This document shows positions 13,226 to 23,801 of a stretch of 64,000 bases of DNA, piece after piece. Where the stretch lies: assembly GCF_964355755.1 (NCBI RefSeq), contig NC_092676.1, positions 2,958,288-3,022,287 on the forward strand, read 5' to 3'. This DNA comes from Antedon mediterranea (lineage: Eukaryota; Echinodermata; Crinoidea; Comatulida; Antedonidae). A program made the translations under genes and the position numbers. The stretch's first letter is position 1. Each line of letters starts with the position of its first letter. The notes under the pieces are model-generated. The model was not told where the DNA came from. It ran no database searches and worked only from the letters and a program-made list of their open reading frames with translations.

Positions 13226-13247
13226 ATGATTAAAAATCCAACATACC

Positions 13248-16200
13248 TTAATAGTTGATCATTTTCTTAATAGTATCTAGACACCTCCATTTATCAGGTA
13301 GGTAAAAAGGTTCAAATATATGTGGGAAAGGCGTGTCCCAGCCGCAAACACGCTGAATGGGAGCTTCCAAATGTAAAAAGCATTCATTCTGAAATTTAAA
13401 TAGAAATCATTTTTCAAAATATGTAAATTTAATGTAAATGTAAAAGAAATACAAGCTCTGTTTTTGGCATATTGCCAAAGTGAGATTAATCTCTTCCTAA
13501 ACCTCTGTCTACACTATCAAACGTTATGTGGCAATGTTATGTGCCCATATATGGACATGATGATATCATATCACTACCATATTTGGGTATATCACTACCA
13601 TATTTGGGCACATCACACTTTTTTTGTCAAACTAGTTTGACAGTGTAGACTGAGAAGAGAAATTTGAATATTCATTAGATTGTTTGTAATTTATAATTAT
13701 CATACTACCCACCTGGATTGTAGTAGCAATCTCACCAGCAAATCCACCTGTAATTGGTGCTTCATGTGCAATTAACAGACGACCAGTTTTTAACACAGAC
13801 TGAAATGATACAGTGTGGAGTAAACAAATCAGGACATGTGGATGATATTAAGCAAAAACAACAAACAAACAGGTTATACTTGGCAATCAATGGTTACCTT
13901 GGCAACAGTGTCAACATCCCATGGTAGTATTGTTTGAAGGTCAATAAGCTCGCAGGAAACGCCCAGCTTCTCTTGCGCAAGCTCACAAACATTTCGCATT
14001 ACGTGTACTTGTGTACCCCATGCAACTAATGTAACATCACTTCCTAAAAAAAAAAAAAAAACAGTATTCATAATGCATACGTTTTATCACCCTGGTTTGA
14101 TTGTAATGCTCTGTCTACACTATCACATTTTATGTGACAAAAAAAGTGTGATGTGCCCAAATATGGTAGTTTTGTGCTATCATCATGTCCATATATGGGC
14201 ACATCACATAAAGTTTGATTGTGTAGACAAAGCATAACACTATGTGACTACACATAAGCCTTACCTTCTACTAAAACTTCTGCTTCTGATAAAGGAATTT
14301 CATAATCACCAACTGGTACTTGTTCAACTGAAAAAAAAACACAAAATAAAAAACTTTATTGTAAGAAAAAAGCTTAAGCTCTGTCTACACTATCAAACTA
14401 GTTTGACAAAAGTGGGGTTTGTCCAAATATGGTAGTGATATGCTTAAGTATGGTAGTGATATGACATCATCATGTCCATATATAGGCACATCACATTTTT
14501 TGTCACATAAAGTTTGATAGTGTAGACAGAGCTTTACATTGGAATTCACTATCTCTGGTTGATATTTACAAATCACATGTTTTACTTTACCAGCCATTCT
14601 GTACAAAATCTTTGGCTCAAAGAATATACAAGGATTGTTGTCACGGATACAGGATAGAAGCAGACCTTTAGCTTGAATAGGCCCTCTAGGAATGACTACC
14701 TGAAATCAATGAATTACATATAAGATTATTTCAGAATAAAATTTACTGTTGATAGTCTTACACATGCTAACCTAATATAGTTATTTTTAGCCTAAAAATT
14801 GCACTTACTTTGACACCTGGAACATGGGAAAAGAACGCTTCAGGGGACTGTGAATGATAGTGGGCTCCATGGCCTACAGCGCCCCATGGTGTTCTGATTG
14901 TTAGGCGACCACAGTTAAATAGATTCCCTGAACGATACCTAAATTTAGCTGCTTCATTTATGATCTAGAAATAACAATATTTTTTATAGTTATTTAGCTG
15001 AAGGACTGTTACAGATCACGGTAAAACACACAAGTTGAGTTAAAAAAGAGAAACATAAAAAATGGACACCAAAACAAGAGACACTTGTTTTGACACAAGA
15101 ATCATAGAAAAATGTAACGCACTACCACAACATGTTATAGCATATAAAATGACGTAATTTCCACCTTGTTTCGAGCCTTGTGGTCGTAGCGCTTTAGAGA
15201 AAATTTATTTTGGTTAAGCGCTTTACAAAAGACAATTATTATTATTATATAGACAGTACAACTATAAATAATTTCAAACAATCATATGACAAACACATTA
15301 ACATATCCAAGAGAGGAGGCAGTCAATACTCATATGCCTCCTGATTCACTTAAAGGTATAGTACACTTAAAGTTAGGGAACATCGATCAAAAAAGTTAAT
15401 GACAGATCATTGGACAATGAGAAGAGAGTTATTACGCAAGCATTTTTTTGGTAACGATAATAGTCAACTTTGAAACAAACTCAATAGTATGTTACTGCAG
15501 TAAAATGTTAAGTACTGCAGTAGAATCATTTTGACGTGATCCCTTACCTGATCAAATGCCGGATAGATATAGTCGGCAAACTGTATCTCAGCAATAGCGG
15601 TAGCGCCAACTGATGCCATGCCTATACCGAAACCAACGATTCCTTGTTCACATAATGGTGTATTAAATACACGGTCCTTCCCTAAAAAACATTCGCAACA
15701 ATCTAATAAATTACTGCACATTTCTAATATTTACAAGAGGGCAGCAGACAACACTTGGAAATGTCAAAAACAACCATCAGAATCTATAATGTTTTTCTCA
15801 AATGAATTACCGTATATCCTCTGGTATAATCCTATCCACCTAGAACACGAAATTGGGTCGACTTGGGGGGGGGGGGGGGGGATGAATGGTTGGGACTATA
15901 CTTGGGGAAAACCTGGTTCAGGAAAAAAAAGTTTGATAAGTATTTCTTGTAAAAACTCATTTGAACTGGCTAGAGGGAGGCCTACATCCAGATCAAAAGT
16001 TAATACTGTGACTATACCCGGGGATACGCCTGTGAAATCAGATAAAATGTAGGGGTAGGATTAGACTTGAAGTGAGATGATACACGAGGATTTATGGTAA
16101 TGAAATAAAACGTGGATAGCAGTTTACCATGTTTGTCTTTTAAATCAATAGTACATCTAAATACTCCACCAAAAGCCACGTCTTCCCCAAAAACAACTGA

Positions 16201-17154
16201 AAAAAAAAAGATGTTATCAAATCACAAAAAATGTCAAAAACATTAACAATGTTATAAAAAATTATACTTTAGAAACACATACATGTTTGTTCTTAACAGC
16301 AAATGTAATATCAATAAAATGAGAATATAAGTTAAAAAACCAAAATCATGTCATGTCATGCCGAATGAGGGCAATTCATTAATCATTTCTGCCTTAACCT
16401 GATAGGAATACAAATCATGCATCTATTCATATAATTTAGGCCTTATTCATTCCAATTTGTGGCCTAGGATATGCCTACTTACCAGCTGTCTGGTCTGAAG
16501 TAAGAGCAATATCCATAGCATTATTCAGAGCCTGGAATAAATTCATCTTGGAAGTTTCACCTAAAAATTGATACAATTTACATCATTACAAATCATCAAA
16601 TGCGTTACCGTTAGCTTAGAGTTAGATATTGTAATGTAATGATATACATTTATAATTGATTGATAATTTACAATTCAATTGAGTTCACCAATTTGTCCCA
16701 GAAACTTTTATAAGTCCAGTGAAGAGATTGTCCAGACAGATGTTTTAATGTCCATTTTAAAAATAAAAATATGAGGATCACACCACACAGATTTAACAGT
16801 ATTTGCAATTATGTTATAGATTACTTTTTTTAAATAAAATGCTGAAAGTTATTTTAGCCTAGGCTAGGCTACCAACCAAGGCACAGTCTGTGGCATTCCA
16901 CCAGCATGCATGCAGGAGTAGAGACTAGCCACCAGGCAGCAGCAGTCCAGTCAGTACAGTAGACAACCTTGTTTTAGCAGAGCCTAGACAGATAAATATA
17001 TAAAAACGTTACCTCTTGACTGTGGAGCAACCTCAGGAACATAAGTAAACGTTGATGCACATCGTACGTTATGTAGAAACTGCCCTGTTATGGAGTTCTT
17101 GCATTTTAAATACAAAGATTTGGCACAGAATCGTAACGTACTTGTAGTCGCCAT
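13248..17154 (-). CDS. BCKDHB: Branched-chain 2-oxoacid dehydrogenase E1 subunit beta, mitochondrial
   Basis: This is a complete gene. The coding exons, in transcript order, are 17154-17013, 16560-16483, 16196-16128, 15681-15548, 14964-14809, 14699-14591, 14327-14265, 14043-13898, 13799-13713 and 13388-13248. All introns are GT-AG and the frame is kept throughout, giving 374 aa. With E1-alpha the product forms the thiamine-diphosphate-dependent E1 component that decarboxylates branched-chain 2-oxoacids from Leu, Ile and Val in the mitochondrial matrix. The first exon is a basic, acid-poor presequence ([20 protein letters not shown]). The mature part follows the mammalian protein closely: [114 protein letters not shown] and a C-terminus ending KKMINY. 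Family A elements sit in three introns. Its neighbour TENT5 is discussed in the findings. Confidence 0.97.
13503..13654. mobile_element. MITE family A, copy 2 (BCKDHB last intron)
   Basis: The left end CTCTGTCTACACTATCAAAC faces the inverted right end GTTTGACAGTGTAGACTGAG. The interior holds the ATGGACATGATGATATCATA core and two TATCACTACCATATTTGGG units. Confidence 0.8.
14108..14233. mobile_element. MITE family A, copy 3 (BCKDHB intron)
   Basis: Termini GCTCTGTCTACACTATCACA and TTTGATTGTGTAGACAAAGC are inverted. The core is short, with one CCCAAATATGGTAG unit. Confidence 0.75.
14377..14533. mobile_element. MITE family A, copy 4 (BCKDHB intron)
   Basis: Both termini are intact (AGCTCTGTCTACACTATCAA and TTGATAGTGTAGACAGAGCT) and are flanked by TTA on each side, the likely target duplication. 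It lies in reverse orientation relative to copy 2. Confidence 0.8.
15170..15252 (+). repeat. LINE-like 3' tail with ATT microsatellite (BCKDHB intron)
   Basis: GTAGCGCTTTAGAGAAAATT followed by TTAAGCGCTTTACAAAAG and an ATT-repeat tail has the form of a LINE/SINE 3' end that terminates in a short simple repeat. The 5' part is missing. Confidence 0.4.
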
Positions 17155-18017
17155 GTTTTTTGTTGTGTATACTGAGCCCTCTATAGGCTCTATTTCGTGT
17201 TTCTCCCTAATTTCCTCCCCCCTTTTCCCTGCTGGCATGGTAAGCGTCTTGCAATAGAAAAATATCACAAAACAGTATTATAAAACTTACAGAAAAGTTT
17301 GTAAACAAAAATACAGGAATACAAAGCTTTATTGTAAACTGAAATTTCAATTCTGTAAAAAAATGATGTTCAGGTCAATGCGTCCAGGATTCAATAAATC
17401 GGAATAAATTACCGTAACACCACCACGCAACACCCATACCACCACCACATAATATATGTCTTGGGTAACTTTTGTATTGATATTTTGTGCTTTTTAATCT
17501 TCACGTTGTTTTTAATGTTGTAATTTTGTATTTTATTGTTGGATGATTTTGTTTTGCTGGAGACCCACTTGATAGTTTGATTTAGTTCGCTTTTGGGAAT
17601 CCTGTCTCTCTCTATTGTTTGTTTTGGTTTTTTTTTGTTACAATTATGTGAGACGAAATAAATGAAATGAAAAAAAAAACAAAAAACATCCCCCTCCCCC
17701 ACCCACGGTGGGGACTGTGGCGAGGGAATTTTTCTTAAATGACACCCCTAGAGGTGTTGTCCGGGCACCCCTGCGTCCGTACCTGGTATGCACAGATAAG
17801 TCCGTTACCGTTTATTTTCGAACGTGAATAAAATTAAAAATCACAAACTGACGAATAGAAATGTTTTTTTTTTGTAATCTTTGTTTTAATACTTACATAA
17901 AATTCAACATTATATTGTGAATTATTTCTTTGTGCAATCATTGCCTACATACTATTAAATGCCAACGTACAATATTTACAAAAAAATAATATCCAGTCTA
18001 AGAAAAACGACATCATT
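17155..18017. other. BCKDHB-BHMT intergenic segment
   Basis: The 0.86 kb between the BCKDHB start codon and the BHMT stop codon must hold the BCKDHB promoter and the BHMT 3' end. Most of it, about 17440-17690, is a LINE-like 3' end. A CGCCAT motif spans the BCKDHB start codon (AGTCGCCATGTTTTTTG on the plus strand), resembling a YY1 site. No further gene is seen. Confidence 0.5.
17440..17690 (+). repeat. Non-LTR retrotransposon 3' end
   Basis: The 3' part reads GGAATCCTGTCTCTCTCTAT, then GAGACGAAATAAATGAAATG, and ends in an A-rich run (AAAAAAAAAACAAAAAAC). A diverged 3'UTR, an AATAAA-like signal and an A tail are the usual form of a 5'-truncated LINE copy. Confidence 0.45.
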
Positions 18018-21000
18018 TCAAAACAATTTTTGGTTCTGTTCGTTATAATATTTTGCCAAACACGGTTTGGTTCCATAAATAAAATGATTTTCCATTTTAG
18101 GCGAATAACGTGAAGCTGGTGGCTTCCGCCCATAAGACTCGGCAAGTGAGCGCGTCAGATGGGCCGAGTTTCCGCAGCAAATGCCTACAAAGTTGATTCC
18201 GATTTCCTGACACCGTTTTCCAAAATCAACCATATCGTCTCGATTGCAGAATCTGATGTCCATGTTTGTTGGAAAACACTTCTTCCCTAAAAAATAAGTA
18301 AATTGCATTTTTATCATTATCATTTCGCGTCACAAAAAAGTAATAGAAATAAATACGTATAAATCAAAGCTTTTTTTCTCTTCGCCTCGACATCAGCTTT
18401 TACCTACCAGTTTTTGGATCTACCATATTGAAAAATGTTGGTTCGTCTGACGTAGTTCTGTAGGGTACAGGTATGGCTGCGAGATGACCCTGAAATATTC
18501 AAAACAGTATTTCTATTATAATTATTTACCCAGGCATATCAAGGATAGTCCATCACGTATGCGCATGCACAGCCGTAGACCTGCCTACATAGACTTCTGA
18601 CCAATCAGATAACTGGATTAATGCTTAGCCGCCATCTTTGAACTGTACGCTTTTGGAGGAACAGGATCATCAGCCAAAGACTAACATTTCACACAATTGT
18701 AAAGGGTGAGTAGACCTTTGAAAATGCATCTTATATTTAGGCATGGTAGATCATGTACAACATATTAGGCATGGTAGATCTCGTTAAAGTAGCAACCTCG
18801 TGCACTGCTAAGCCAAAATAGTGCATGCATTGTAGGCCCAACTGTGACATATACATAGGCCTAGCCTAGGATAGGCCTATATCATGTCAGGCCTAGCCTG
18901 GCTGGATCTGTTAGCCCCTTTTTCCCTCAGTCGCTTGTAGGCCTACTTATTGTTTCTTTCTTCTTGTTTTGTCGGGGCTTCCAAATATTGATTCAGGGGA
19001 GGAAGAGCGAGAGTGGATGGAAGGGGAGGAAGAGCGAGAGTGGGTGGAAGGGGAGGAAGGTCCAATTTATTCAAGATTATTGTTAAACTTTAGATCTCAG
19101 CTCAGTGAGCCTATTCTTAGGTTGTTAAAAAGGCAGTGTTCCATCACGTCATACGCGCGCCTTGAAAAAAACAAAACATTGCATAGTCTAGACACTTACC
19201 TTGCAGACAGCGCGAACCTTTTCCATAATGGGTAGCAGGGTATCTGGTCCTCTACAGCAATTCATACCGACTACATCGGCACCTGCATCCTCTAGTTGTT
19301 TACAAGCATCAGGAATAGTGAATCCGTCAAGAGTAGCAACTTCTCCTTTCACGTGATTGTTTCCGGCAGTAATGAAAGCAACAACGCAAGGAACGCCTGT
19401 TGTACACAACAATGATGCAATATTGATGGATTTTAAGTATTTTTGTATAAGTCTTTCAAAGTGGAGTAGCAGTTCTTCGAAAAGCATTATCTGGCGCACC
19501 CCCCCCCCCCACCACCCCTTTCCAACTGATAAGCCTCATTTCAATTAGCCTATATATTCGCGAGAACCAAATACGATGCGTGAGTTCTGATTGGTTGCAT
19601 GTTTTTTCGCGTCACAGAAAGTAGACAAAGTATCAATACGCATGCGCATTACTTAACGTTTCATCTCCTTTTCTGTGACGCAAACAAAAATGCTACCAAT
19701 CAGAACTGACGATTCATATTTGTTTCCGCGAATATATTCGATAGTGGAAAACAGAAGCTATAACGATCTTCTACAAAATCCTACCATCTAATAACAAGCG
19801 TATACAAAGCTGCATATTTTTAGATTATTACTACAGTAGAACCTGTATTAAGGACACCTTTGGACCCAACAAAGTATCCTCTTAGTAAGAGGGTTCCAAT
19901 GAATGAATGGGGTTAGTCGGTGTAAAAATGTATTACCCCCTCCTCCCCTCGTTCGTTTCACTTGGAAAGTGTCCCCTTAAAATGGGTGTAATCTTATGAA
20001 TGGGGATGTCCCAAAGGAGAGGCTCCATTATACTGTAATTTTCATATACCTTTTCCGTATTCCTGAACTGTTTTTACCGCAAGCATAGCTTCTCCGAGTG
20101 TAGGAAACGTTTCGGCAAGGATAAAGTCAACATCGTAGTCAAGTGCCCATTCAATCTGTTCCTAAAATTATACAAGTCTTTTCATTAGAATCAATAGACA
20201 CACAGTAGTAATGTATGTTCGTTACCAAATGATGTCGGTAAAGCGTGGTTCTCACAAGAGACGCAACGCAAGCGAGTTGATCGACCAATGAAAAAGCTAC
20301 TGTTCGAATAATCCATCGCTTGTGATTGGTCAAATCACTTACGTTGCGTTAAGGAAATTCAGATTAGGCCGACCGCCGGGGACCAGTTTGTTGACCCGAA
20401 TAGGGGGCTTCTATTGTGTTCCACATTGTGATTCTTACCTTAAAAATAGCTTTTGTTTTTTCGTACGACTCTTCGTCACCGGGCACATAAACACCTGTGT
20501 TACAGATATTACCCGCCAAAAGAGTTCCAGATTCATCCGCAACTTCCTTTGCGATTCGTAACGCTTCTCGGTTAATCTTTTCAAGATCAGCTTCCCTGTC
20601 GATGACTTGCATCTTCTTTCGATGAGCATAATACTATTTTGAGATAACGAATTTTAAGCTCTATCAAACTTTATGTGACAAAAAAAATGTGATGTGCCCA
20701 TATATATGATGTATATCACTACCACATTTGGGCATGTCACACTTTTTTTGTCAAACTAGTTTGATAGTGTAGACAGAGCTTTATATTACAAAAGTTGTCC
20801 TTCAAAATAGGAATGAAATTACGAACAAAATAAATTATAAAGTACGTGCTATTAAATACGTAGGTGCAACACCAATCACAAACTAAAGTTAGGATGATAT
20901 ATCGCGTTGTGATTGGTCAAAATAATTGCGGTCGATGCGCTTTCGTCATCGCGTTTAAGTGGTAAGCAAGATTAAGAGGGGTAACACTGAAAAGAAGTTT

Positions 21001-21916
21001 TCTACTACCTCTGTATGTAAATATTTGTCTACTATCAAACTAGTTTGACAAAAAAAGTGGTGTGCCCAAATATGGTAGTGATATGACATCATCGTGTCCA
21101 TGGGCACATCCCATTTTTTGTCACATAAAGTTTGATAGTGTAGACAGAGCTTAAGGTTTAGCCGTACCGTAAATGCCAGAACGACGTCACTGCCTGCATG
21201 CACAAACTCTCTATGCATATCCTTCACCAGGTGTGGATGTTCGATGACCACTTCTGGGACAAATCCACCTGCCTGAAGGTAACCACGTCGTTCAAATGCA
21301 AACAAATACCCCTCGGCTATGAGTACTGCCTCCCCATTATTCAAACGATCCAAAAGACCTATTGTGAGGATGTTAGAAAACGTTTATGATATTGAGTGGA
21401 GAGTGACCGAGCGGTAAGTACAAGCCTCTCCTCTCGATTATGGTTGTTGTGGTAGAATAAGCCTTCTCTGAAAAACTGTGTTACTTAATCTACAATTTGA
21501 GATGTTTTTTTTTGCATTAACTTGCATTTACAGAGAATTAAGTAAGTGACGTATGTGTATATGAGGCGCCATACGCATGACATTTTTTTTGCTTCGTATG
21601 GCGCCCCATACATTTATGTTTACTATTTGATGGATCTGTGCGCATGCAGAATATGGCAATCGGAATTTTAAATTAAATATCTATATAACCAATTGAAAAC
21701 TAATTAACTATTTCCAGTAGGCCTATAAACTAAATCTGGGCAGTTCAAAATTTATATTATGCCTTCCAAATAATTTATTATAAAATATACCTATTCCGTT
21801 ATAAAAAAGTAACATTCGAATCTAGAGTTTGTTTACAAGATCCTATAAGGCATAATAATAGTACCTACAACATGATGTGACCCTACCAGCTACTTACCTT
21901 TTACGTTTTTAGGCAT
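18018..21916 (-). CDS. BHMT: Betaine-homocysteine S-methyltransferase
   Basis: This is a complete gene. The coding exons in transcript order are 21916-21898, 21358-21168, 20633-20439, 20161-20050, 19396-19200, 18489-18408 and 18286-18018, giving 354 aa with all splice sites GT-AG. The enzyme moves a methyl group from betaine to homocysteine, making methionine and dimethylglycine, with a catalytic zinc held by three cysteines. Those are visible: C219 in GMNC and the C302-C303 pair in GICCG. Other conserved blocks are [73 protein letters not shown] and [11 protein letters not shown]. It is about 50 residues shorter than human BHMT (406 aa); the C-terminal arm that vertebrates use for oligomer contacts is largely missing. 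The MPKNVKG start matches the family. A first exon of only 19 coding bases is normal for this gene. BHMT and BHMT2 cannot be told apart here. Confidence 0.95.
18545..18714 (+). promoter_or_regulatory. Promoter-like cluster and possible first exon inside a BHMT intron, opposite strand
   Basis: Within 170 bp on the plus strand are TATGCGCATGCAC (an NRF1-type site), GACCAATCAGA (a CCAAT box) and GCCGCCATCTTTG (a near-perfect YY1 site, usually at or just after a transcription start). A consensus splice donor follows (TTGTAAAGG then GTGAGTAG, near 18705), and a good acceptor lies downstream (TTTTTCCCTCAG near 18931). Together these look like an antisense promoter with a non-coding first exon. The individual motifs are seen; transcription is inference. 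Confidence 0.35.
18996..19054 (+). repeat. 27-bp tandem duplication in a BHMT intron
   Basis: GGGGAGGAAGAGCGAGAGTG occurs twice, 27 bp apart, each time followed by a GTGGAAG-like end. The period is a multiple of three, so an 88-codon frame passes through it, but the frame has no recognisable content. Confidence 0.5.
19832..20037. mobile_element. Family C element (BHMT intron)
   Basis: The element starts ACAGTAGAACCTGTATTAAG and ends in TACTGTA, so the outer bases are inverted. The interior carries GTCCCCTTAAAATGGG and GATGTCCCAAAGGAG, shared with the copy at 818-1019. Confidence 0.5.
20241..20350. mobile_element. MITE family B copy (BHMT intron)
   Basis: AGCGTGGTTCTCACAAGAGA is the left terminus. 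The arms GTTGATCGACCAATGAAAAA and CGCTTGTGATTGGTCAAATC are family B. The right end stops at ACGTTGCGTT without the usual terminus. Confidence 0.6.
20657..20780. mobile_element. MITE family A, copy 5 (BHMT intron)
   Basis: Termini AGCTCTATCAAACTTTATGT (with a small internal loss) and TTGATAGTGTAGACAGAGCT are inverted. TTA flanks both ends, supporting a TTA or TA target duplication. Confidence 0.75.
20857..20955. mobile_element. MITE family B, diverged fragment (BHMT intron)
   Basis: ACGTAGGTGCAACACCAATC faces TTGTGATTGGTCAAAATAAT and a degraded GCGCTTTCGTCATCGCG outer part. Only the inner arms are well preserved. Confidence 0.4.
21026..21151. mobile_element. MITE family A, copy 6 (BHMT intron)
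   Basis: Left TGTCTACTATCAAACTAGTT and right TTTGATAGTGTAGACAGAGC are inverted. The interior has a single CCCAAATATGGTAGTGATAT unit. It lies 17 bp from the next BHMT exon without disturbing the splice donor. Confidence 0.75.
21565..21605. repeat. GGCGCC hairpin element, copy 1
   Basis: GGCGCCATACG is followed after about 20 bases by CGTATGGCGCC, a stem of 11 bp or more with a T-rich loop. A near-identical copy lies at 23155-23218, and the similarity extends into the downstream flank (ACGGATCTGT against ATGGATCTGT). Confidence 0.6.
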
Positions 21917-22589
21917 TTTCTTCGCAGTTGTAGTTAGCTAATTATATATTACGTTGATTGGTGATGTACCAAAACATTGAACTGAATTTGTAGTAAACAA
22001 ACCCGATTTTATTCAAGTACGCAAACAGTTGACTAGTTTCAACCAGAAATGGTCAGTTCGTTAGCCATATGTTTTACTCCAATCAGAAACAATCTCAGAG
22101 TTACACATGCAGTGAAGTATATATAACATACGCTACTGTGATTTCCATCCAGGGTAACAAAATAATATTTCATGGCATATTTTTACGGGATTGCTTTGTA
22201 GCAATCGATATACAACCGGTTGTGTCTAGATCAGTGTTGGCAACTGTTCAACATCCTACAGCACACATTGATTGAGAACAAAAAAAAAAACGTTATATGT
22301 AGTTGTTTGTTTTGGAATAAAATCAAAATTGAAGGTTACAGCGTTCGTTTACCAGCATGCTTATTTTCCACAAATTAAGGAAAGGACCTTCACCCCTTTC
22401 ACACTAGCAAAAGTCCGGAGCTTGTTATTATTTTTTTTAGATTTAGGCAAATTGCCAAGAATAACCATAAGCGAATTCATTCACTATCCTTCCTTCTTCA
22501 CAATACAAACATATACACAAAATGCTCTAAATATAAACAAAGTCTTATTACAAGTCTTTGGGAGTTGTAATTTGTCATTTGAAAAAAAT

Positions 22590-22672
22590 CCTGACACTGA
22601 CAGGACTCGAACCCAGGTCCCTTGGATTAGTAGCCAAGCATCATAACAACCAAGCTACAACGCCACAATTGT
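22590..22672 (-). repeat. tRNA-derived SINE head or tRNA pseudogene
   Basis: On the minus strand GGCGTTG can pair with CAGTGTC as an acceptor stem, TAGCTTGGTTGTTATG is A-box-like and GGGTTCGAGTCC is a perfect B box. The CTTGG/CCAAG stem encloses an 8-base loop and the T stem is weak, so it is unlikely to be a working tRNA. Confidence 0.45.
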
Positions 22673-23154
22673 ATATCAGACTTCATCATTAATGACTAAT
22701 TACGAAAGCATCATGGTGACATGGTACTGTAGTAGTACGGTACCGTTAGCATTTTCGAAAATGTTGAATCCTTGTTCCGTTACTCTTGATTAATATCGCA
22801 CTGCATAGTCTATTATAGGACTATTAATATAAAACTATTAAAACACACTAAACAAACGATACTTATAAATTCAAAAGTGTATGTGAGGTCTTCGCGCTAT
22901 TTTATTGGACGAGTGTTCAGTGACATATACATTCAAAACATGGTAGTATCGGTAAACTATATTAATAGCAATAAATACATACTAATAAATTATTATTCAC
23001 ACACACAGTATATTTTTAAATATATCTTAAATAGTATAGTATTTATTTGTTTGGAACTATTTAATCGTGTTTGTGTAACCTTGGAAAACAGTTAATTTAC
23101 ATCTTGTATTGACAATCATTTAACTTGAACTTGTGTTCGACCAGGTGTGTGTAT

Positions 23155-23218
23155 GCATGTATGCGGCGCCATACGCATGACACTTTTTTGCTGCGTATGG
23201 CGCCCCATACCTGCATGC
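23155..23218. repeat. GGCGCC hairpin element, copy 2
   Basis: The inner stem GGCGCCATACGC/GCGTATGGCGCC is extended by outer arms GCATGTATG and CATACCTGCATGC, giving roughly 23 paired bases interrupted by single mismatches. It is the better preserved of the two copies. Confidence 0.6.
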
Positions 23219-23395
23219 CTACTTTTGACGGATCTGTAACTATTAAATCGTTATTTTGTAACCTTAAAATTTAAATTCATTTACATAAATTTTAACTTGA
23301 ACTTGCAGTGTTCGACCAGGTGTGTGCATGCAGCAACAAAGAGAGAGAAATTACATAATCCAAACAGTAATTAAATGTGTTAACCATAATAGTAA

Positions 23396-23712
23396 GAGTT
23401 AACGCTCTGTAAACTAAAGGTTTGTCAAGCATAGGTTTGTCAAGCATAGGTTAACCATCAGTTAATCCTCCGTTAAGAAGTTGGCCATCGGAAAGGAAAA
23501 GGTTAATGCTCCGTTAACTAACAGTTGCCACCAGTTAAGGCAATTTAATCATCCGTTAACTAACATTTGCCATCAAGGAAAAGGTTAATTCTTTCGTTAA
23601 CTAAAAGTTAATCATCGGTAAAGCAAAAGTTAACCAAAGTTAGGCAAAGGTTAATCCTCCGTTAACTAAAGGTTATATATCGGTAAAGAGAAATGTAACC
23701 ATCAGTATAAAC
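23396..23712. repeat. Decayed GTTAAC-rich tandem array
   Basis: Phrases such as GGTTAATCCTCCGTTAACTA, AAGTTAATCATCGGTAAAG and ACCATCAGTTAATCCTCC recur about every 40-50 bp with many changes. This looks like an old minisatellite. There is no coding frame. Confidence 0.5.
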
Positions 23713-23801
23713 ACAAGTTAACTACCGTACAGCATGCACCAATTGAAAATCGTTTTAATTTACAATGTATACTACCGGTGTTACATCCATGGTTCTACTT
23801 C

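Larger units (their letters stand above)
6368..13247. other. Intergenic region between TENT5 and BCKDHB
   Basis: I find no protein-coding exon in this 6.9 kb. It must contain the promoter and 5' non-coding exon of TENT5 at its left end; a YY1- or TATA-type core was not evident. It holds family B elements (7409-7537, 8208-8302, 10381-10520), a 28-bp direct duplication at 9208-9262, a palindromic CRE/ETS cluster at 11467-11524 and a tRNA-like segment near 13150. Elsewhere I see only AT-rich unique sequence. Confidence 0.55.
21917..23801. other. BHMT-dynein light chain intergenic region
   Basis: This must hold the BHMT promoter and the 3' end of the dynein light chain gene. No additional coding exon is recognisable. 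It contains a tRNA-like segment (22590-22672), the second GGCGCC hairpin (23155-23218) and a decayed GTTAAC-rich tandem array (23396-23712). Confidence 0.5.

Noticed and set aside
15866-15882. Poly-G run, and the poly-C run near 19500, as possible functional G-quadruplex sites
   Set aside because: Simple homopolymers in introns, probably slippage products; nothing else around supports function.
15618-16052. 144-codon plus-strand frame
   Set aside because: It overlaps a BCKDHB exon on the opposite strand and crosses a poly-G run; no family resemblance.
18969-19235. 88-codon plus-strand frame with acidic EEEREWMEG repeats as a micro-gene
   Set aside because: It begins at a non-ATG codon, rests on a 27-bp duplication and runs into a BHMT exon in antisense.
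22272-22646. 124-codon plus-strand frame
   Set aside because: Composition is non-coding, and its end is the complement of a tRNA-like segment.
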